NCBI RefSeq assembly: GCF_900130025.1
Contig: NZ_FQXR01000018.1
Location: 1 to 52,328 of the forward strand
Source of the DNA: Sporanaerobacter acetigenes DSM 13106
GTDB taxonomy: Bacteria > Bacillota > Clostridia > Tissierellales > Sporanaerobacteraceae
DNA: 52,328 nucleotides
Direction of reading: 5' to 3'
In this document: in pieces, positions 49,759 through 52,328 of the stretch
Layout: each line of letters begins with the position of its first letter
Numbering within the stretch: the first letter of the stretch is position 1
The notes under the pieces: generated by a model
Told to the model about the DNA's origin: nothing
What the model saw: the letters and a program-made list of their open reading frames with translations, nothing else
The model's database searches: none
Position numbers and translations under genes: made by a program

Positions 49759-51099
49759 ATGGCTAGAAACATTAGAAGAATCAAGGCTTCAAACATTAAA
49801 CGGCTTGAAAGGAAAAAAGTTGCAGCCTATGTTAGAGTCTCTTCTGGTAAAGATGCCATGCTTCATTCATTATCAGCACAAATTAGTTATTATAATGACT
49901 ATATTCAGAAAAGGCTTGAATGGGAATTTGTCGGTATCTATGCAGATGAAGGAATGACAGGAACTAAGGATAATAGAAAAGAGTTTCAAAGAATGCTTCA
50001 AGATGCAAGAGACAGAAAAATTGATTTAATAATTACAAAATCAATTTCTAGATTTGCTAGGAATACAGTGACTATGCTAGAAGTTGTTAGAGAATTAAAG
50101 GATATAAATGTAGATGTATACTTTGAGAAAGAAAATATTCATTCTATAAGCGGGGATGGGGAGCTAATGCTAACTATCCTCGCTTCTTTTGCCCAGGAAG
50201 AAAGCCGTTCTGTTAGTGAAAATTGCAAGTGGAGAATTAGGAAAGGTTTCTTAGAGGGGGAAATTGTAAACCTAAGGTTTATATATGGCTATGACATTGA
50301 TGATGGAGAAATTACTATAAATGAAGAAGAAGCTGAAATAGTAAGGATGATATTTGATGACTACTTAAATGGCATGGGAACAACTAGTATTGCAAAAAAA
50401 CTTAGTCAGATGAAAGTGAAAAGACCTAGAGGAGGTAAGTGGAATTCAGAAAGAGTTGCTGAAATCCTTAGAAATGAAAAATATATAGGAAATGCATTAC
50501 TTCAGAAGAAATATGTAGAAGACCATTTGACAAAGACTCTAGTTAGAAATAAAGGAGATCTTCCACAGTACTATGTTGAAAACTCACATCCTGCGATAAT
50601 TGAAAAAGATATCTTTGAAAAAGTACAATATATAATGGAAGAAAGACGAAATAAGTTTGCAGGGAAAAAAGTATCTTATCCTTTTACCAGCAAATTAATT
50701 TGTGAAAACTGTGGAAAGAAATATAGAAGAAAGCTAAGCCATGGTAGAGTGTATTGGGTTTGCAGTACCTATACAAGACATGGAAAAGATTACTGCAACT
50801 CAAGGCAAATACCAGAGGAGATTTTACTTGAGATTACAAGTAAAGTATTAGAAGTAGAGAATTTTGATGAAACCCTATTCAATGAAAAAATTGAACATAT
50901 AGAGATTTGTGATTTTAACATACTGAAATTTGTATTTAGAGATGGGGAAATTATTCAGAGGACATGGGAGCATAAACCACGAAGTAAAAGCTGGGATGAA
51001 GAAGCTCGTCAAGGGGCAAGAGAAAGGGCATTAAAACAATGGGAGGAGAGAAATCATGGAGGTAGCAAGAACGGTAACGGTAATACCTGCCAAGAATAA
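49759..51099 (+). CDS. Large serine recombinase 1
   Basis: About 447 residues. Resolvase domain with catalytic S28 in AAYVRVSS and SISRFARNT, then the recombinase domain (GTTSIAKKLSQMKVKRPRGG; KYIGNALLQKKYVEDHLTKT) and a zinc ribbon (CENCGKKYRRK...WVCSTYTRHGKDYC). It lacks a long C-terminal coiled coil. ATG 49759 has AAGGAGG upstream. It probably acts in integration or excision of the prophage with the next gene; the two are paralogues. Confidence 0.9.
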   Translation: MARNIRRIKASNIKRLERKKVAAYVRVSSGKDAMLHSLSAQISYYNDYIQKRLEWEFVGIYADEGMTGTKDNRKEFQRMLQDARDRKIDLIITKSISRFARNTVTMLEVVRELKDINVDVYFEKENIHSISGDGELMLTILASFAQEESRSVSENCKWRIRKGFLEGEIVNLRFIYGYDIDDGEITINEEEAEIVRMIFDDYLNGMGTTSIAKKLSQMKVKRPRGGKWNSERVAEILRNEKYIGNALLQKKYVEDHLTKTLVRNKGDLPQYYVENSHPAIIEKDIFEKVQYIMEERRNKFAGKKVSYPFTSKLICENCGKKYRRKLSHGRVYWVCSTYTRHGKDYCNSRQIPEEILLEITSKVLEVENFDETLFNEKIEHIEICDFNILKFVFRDGEIIQRTWEHKPRSKSWDEEARQGARERALKQWEERNHGGSKNGNGNTCQE

Positions 51100-52328
51100 T
51101 AGCTATGAATGTTTCAAAGAAAATAGGCCCATCAAGAAAAAAGTAGCTGCTTATGCAAGAGTCTCAACCAATTTTGATGAACAAGTTTCTAGCTTTGAAG
51201 CACAGAGGGACTACTATACAAACCATATTAAATCAAAACCAGAATGGCAGTTTGTAGGAGTATATACAGATGAAGGAATATCAGCTACTAGCACAAAGAA
51301 TAGAGAAGGTTTTAATCAAATGATTGAGGACGCACTGGATGGGAAGATTGACCTTATAATAACTAAATCGGTATCTAGATTTGCTAGGAATACGGTAGAT
51401 ACTTTAACTACTGTAAGGAAATTAAAAGAAAATGGAGTTGAAGTATACTTCGAGAAAGAAAATATTTATACAATGGATAGTAAAGGTGAACTTTTAATAA
51501 CCATAATGAGTTCTCTAGCTCAAGAGGAAAGCCGCTCAATTTCTGAAAATGTGACATGGGGACATAGGAAAAGATTTTCAGATGGAAAAGTAAGCCTTCC
51601 ATATGGCCAATTCCTTGGATATGAAAAAGGTGAAGATGGACTTCCAAAAATAGTAGAAAAGGAAGCAGAAATTGTTAGAAAGATTTATAGATTGTTTCTT
51701 AAAGGAAAGACTCCTTCAGGTATAGCTAAAGAACTTACAGAAGAAAACATACCAACTCCTGGAGGGAAGAAAGTGTGGTGTAGTTCAACTGTACAAAGCA
51801 TCTTACAAAATGAAAAATATAAAGGGGATGCACTATTACAAAAGTCTTATACAGTTGATTTTCTAACAAAGAAGAAAAAGATTAATGAGGGAGAAGTTCC
51901 ACAATATTATGTAGAGAACAGCCATCCAGCTATTATTGAACCAGAAACCTTTGACCTAGTGCAACTTGAGATGAAAAAGCGAAAGGAAGCTAAAGGTTAC
52001 AAGACAGGGGGAAGCTGCTTTTCAGGGAAAATAGTATGTGGAGAATGTGGAAGCTTTTATGGAAGTAAAGTTTGGCACTCAAACAGTAAATACAGAAGAA
52101 CCATATGGCAATGCAACCACAAGTTTAAGAATGAAAAGAAATGCAAGACTCCACACATCTATGAGAACCAGATTAAGGAGGCATTTATCAAAGCTTTTAA
52201 TAGCTTAATAGAAAATAAAGAAGAAATTATAACGGGCTATGAAGTTATATTGGAAGAACTTCTAGACACAACAAAGCTTGAAAAGAAGGCAGCTGTTATT
52301 CAAAATGAGATGGAAATAGTAGAAGAAT
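51056..52328 (+). CDS. Large serine recombinase 2, cut by window edge
   Basis: Partial: 424 codons, no stop before the window ends. Catalytic S37 in AAYARVST, KSVSRFARNT, recombinase domain (GKTPSGIAKELTEENIPTPG) and zinc ribbon (CGECGSFYG...CNHKFKNEKKCKT). The 3' region starts a coiled coil (LEELLDTTKLEKKAAVIQNE), as in integrases of this class. ATG 51056 follows GGGAGGAG and overlaps recombinase 1 by 44 nt, so translation is coupled. Confidence 0.88.
   Translation, partial: MEVARTVTVIPAKNNSYECFKENRPIKKKVAAYARVSTNFDEQVSSFEAQRDYYTNHIKSKPEWQFVGVYTDEGISATSTKNREGFNQMIEDALDGKIDLIITKSVSRFARNTVDTLTTVRKLKENGVEVYFEKENIYTMDSKGELLITIMSSLAQEESRSISENVTWGHRKRFSDGKVSLPYGQFLGYEKGEDGLPKIVEKEAEIVRKIYRLFLKGKTPSGIAKELTEENIPTPGGKKVWCSSTVQSILQNEKYKGDALLQKSYTVDFLTKKKKINEGEVPQYYVENSHPAIIEPETFDLVQLEMKKRKEAKGYKTGGSCFSGKIVCGECGSFYGSKVWHSNSKYRRTIWQCNHKFKNEKKCKTPHIYENQIKEAFIKAFNSLIENKEEIITGYEVILEELLDTTKLEKKAAVIQNEMEIVEE

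Overview
The window is AT-rich, densely packed DNA with Clostridia-type Shine-Dalgarno sequences, TTG/GTG starts and phage gene families typical of low-GC Bacillota. The host is most likely a member of the Clostridia or Tissierellia. No housekeeping gene, rRNA or tRNA is visible, so the species cannot be named. The whole window is accessory DNA: a defence island on the left and a siphovirus-type prophage on the right.

Defence island (1-14.7 kb). It opens with a broken gene for an integrase-like N-terminal domain (342-647). A McrBC-type system follows (McrB-like GTPase 1010-3307, McrC nuclease 3313-4362). Next is a RES-domain gene cut near its 3' end by a complete 1327-bp IS3-family element (5917-7243), with a 3-bp target duplication and the lost C-terminus still in frame beyond it. 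After that comes a compact LlaJI-like restriction-modification operon: XRE regulator, two paralogous C5-cytosine methyltransferases, McrB-like GTPase and LlaJI-type nuclease (7865-13438). A CGNR zinc-finger gene (13449-14648, minus) converges on this operon. Upstream of both McrB-containing modules I found two copies of what looks like one structured RNA (695-905 and 7441-7608). They share core motifs, spacing and a covarying closing helix, and each is followed by an intrinsic terminator.

Prophage (14.8 kb to the right edge). It starts with a promoter, a multi-helix leader and a sigma-like gene. The replication block holds a DUF2800 nuclease, a DUF2815 protein, DNA polymerase A, a Rha-type regulator, a P4/D5-type primase-helicase, a VRR-NUC nuclease and an SNF2-type helicase. 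Next come a DUF1492 late regulator, an HNH nuclease and a ParB-methyltransferase fusion. An amidoligase / gamma-glutamylcyclotransferase cassette follows. Packaging and head genes are terS, terL, portal, ClpP-like protease, HK97-type capsid and connectors. Tail genes include major tail protein, a G/GT frameshift pair, tape measure, Dit, Tal and two receptor-binding candidates. Holin, amidase and two tandem large serine recombinases end the window; the second recombinase runs off the edge. No repressor or tyrosine integrase is present, so lysogeny probably relies on the serine recombinases.

Most novel candidate: a self-contained cassette between terL and portal (33074-34104). A consensus promoter drives a MazF/PemK-like toxin gene. 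A second consensus promoter then drives an RNA built of four A-rich motif plus hairpin repeats and ending in a strong terminator. The parts resemble a type III (protein toxin / repeat-RNA) toxin-antitoxin system in an unusual gene order. This is an inference from sequence alone.
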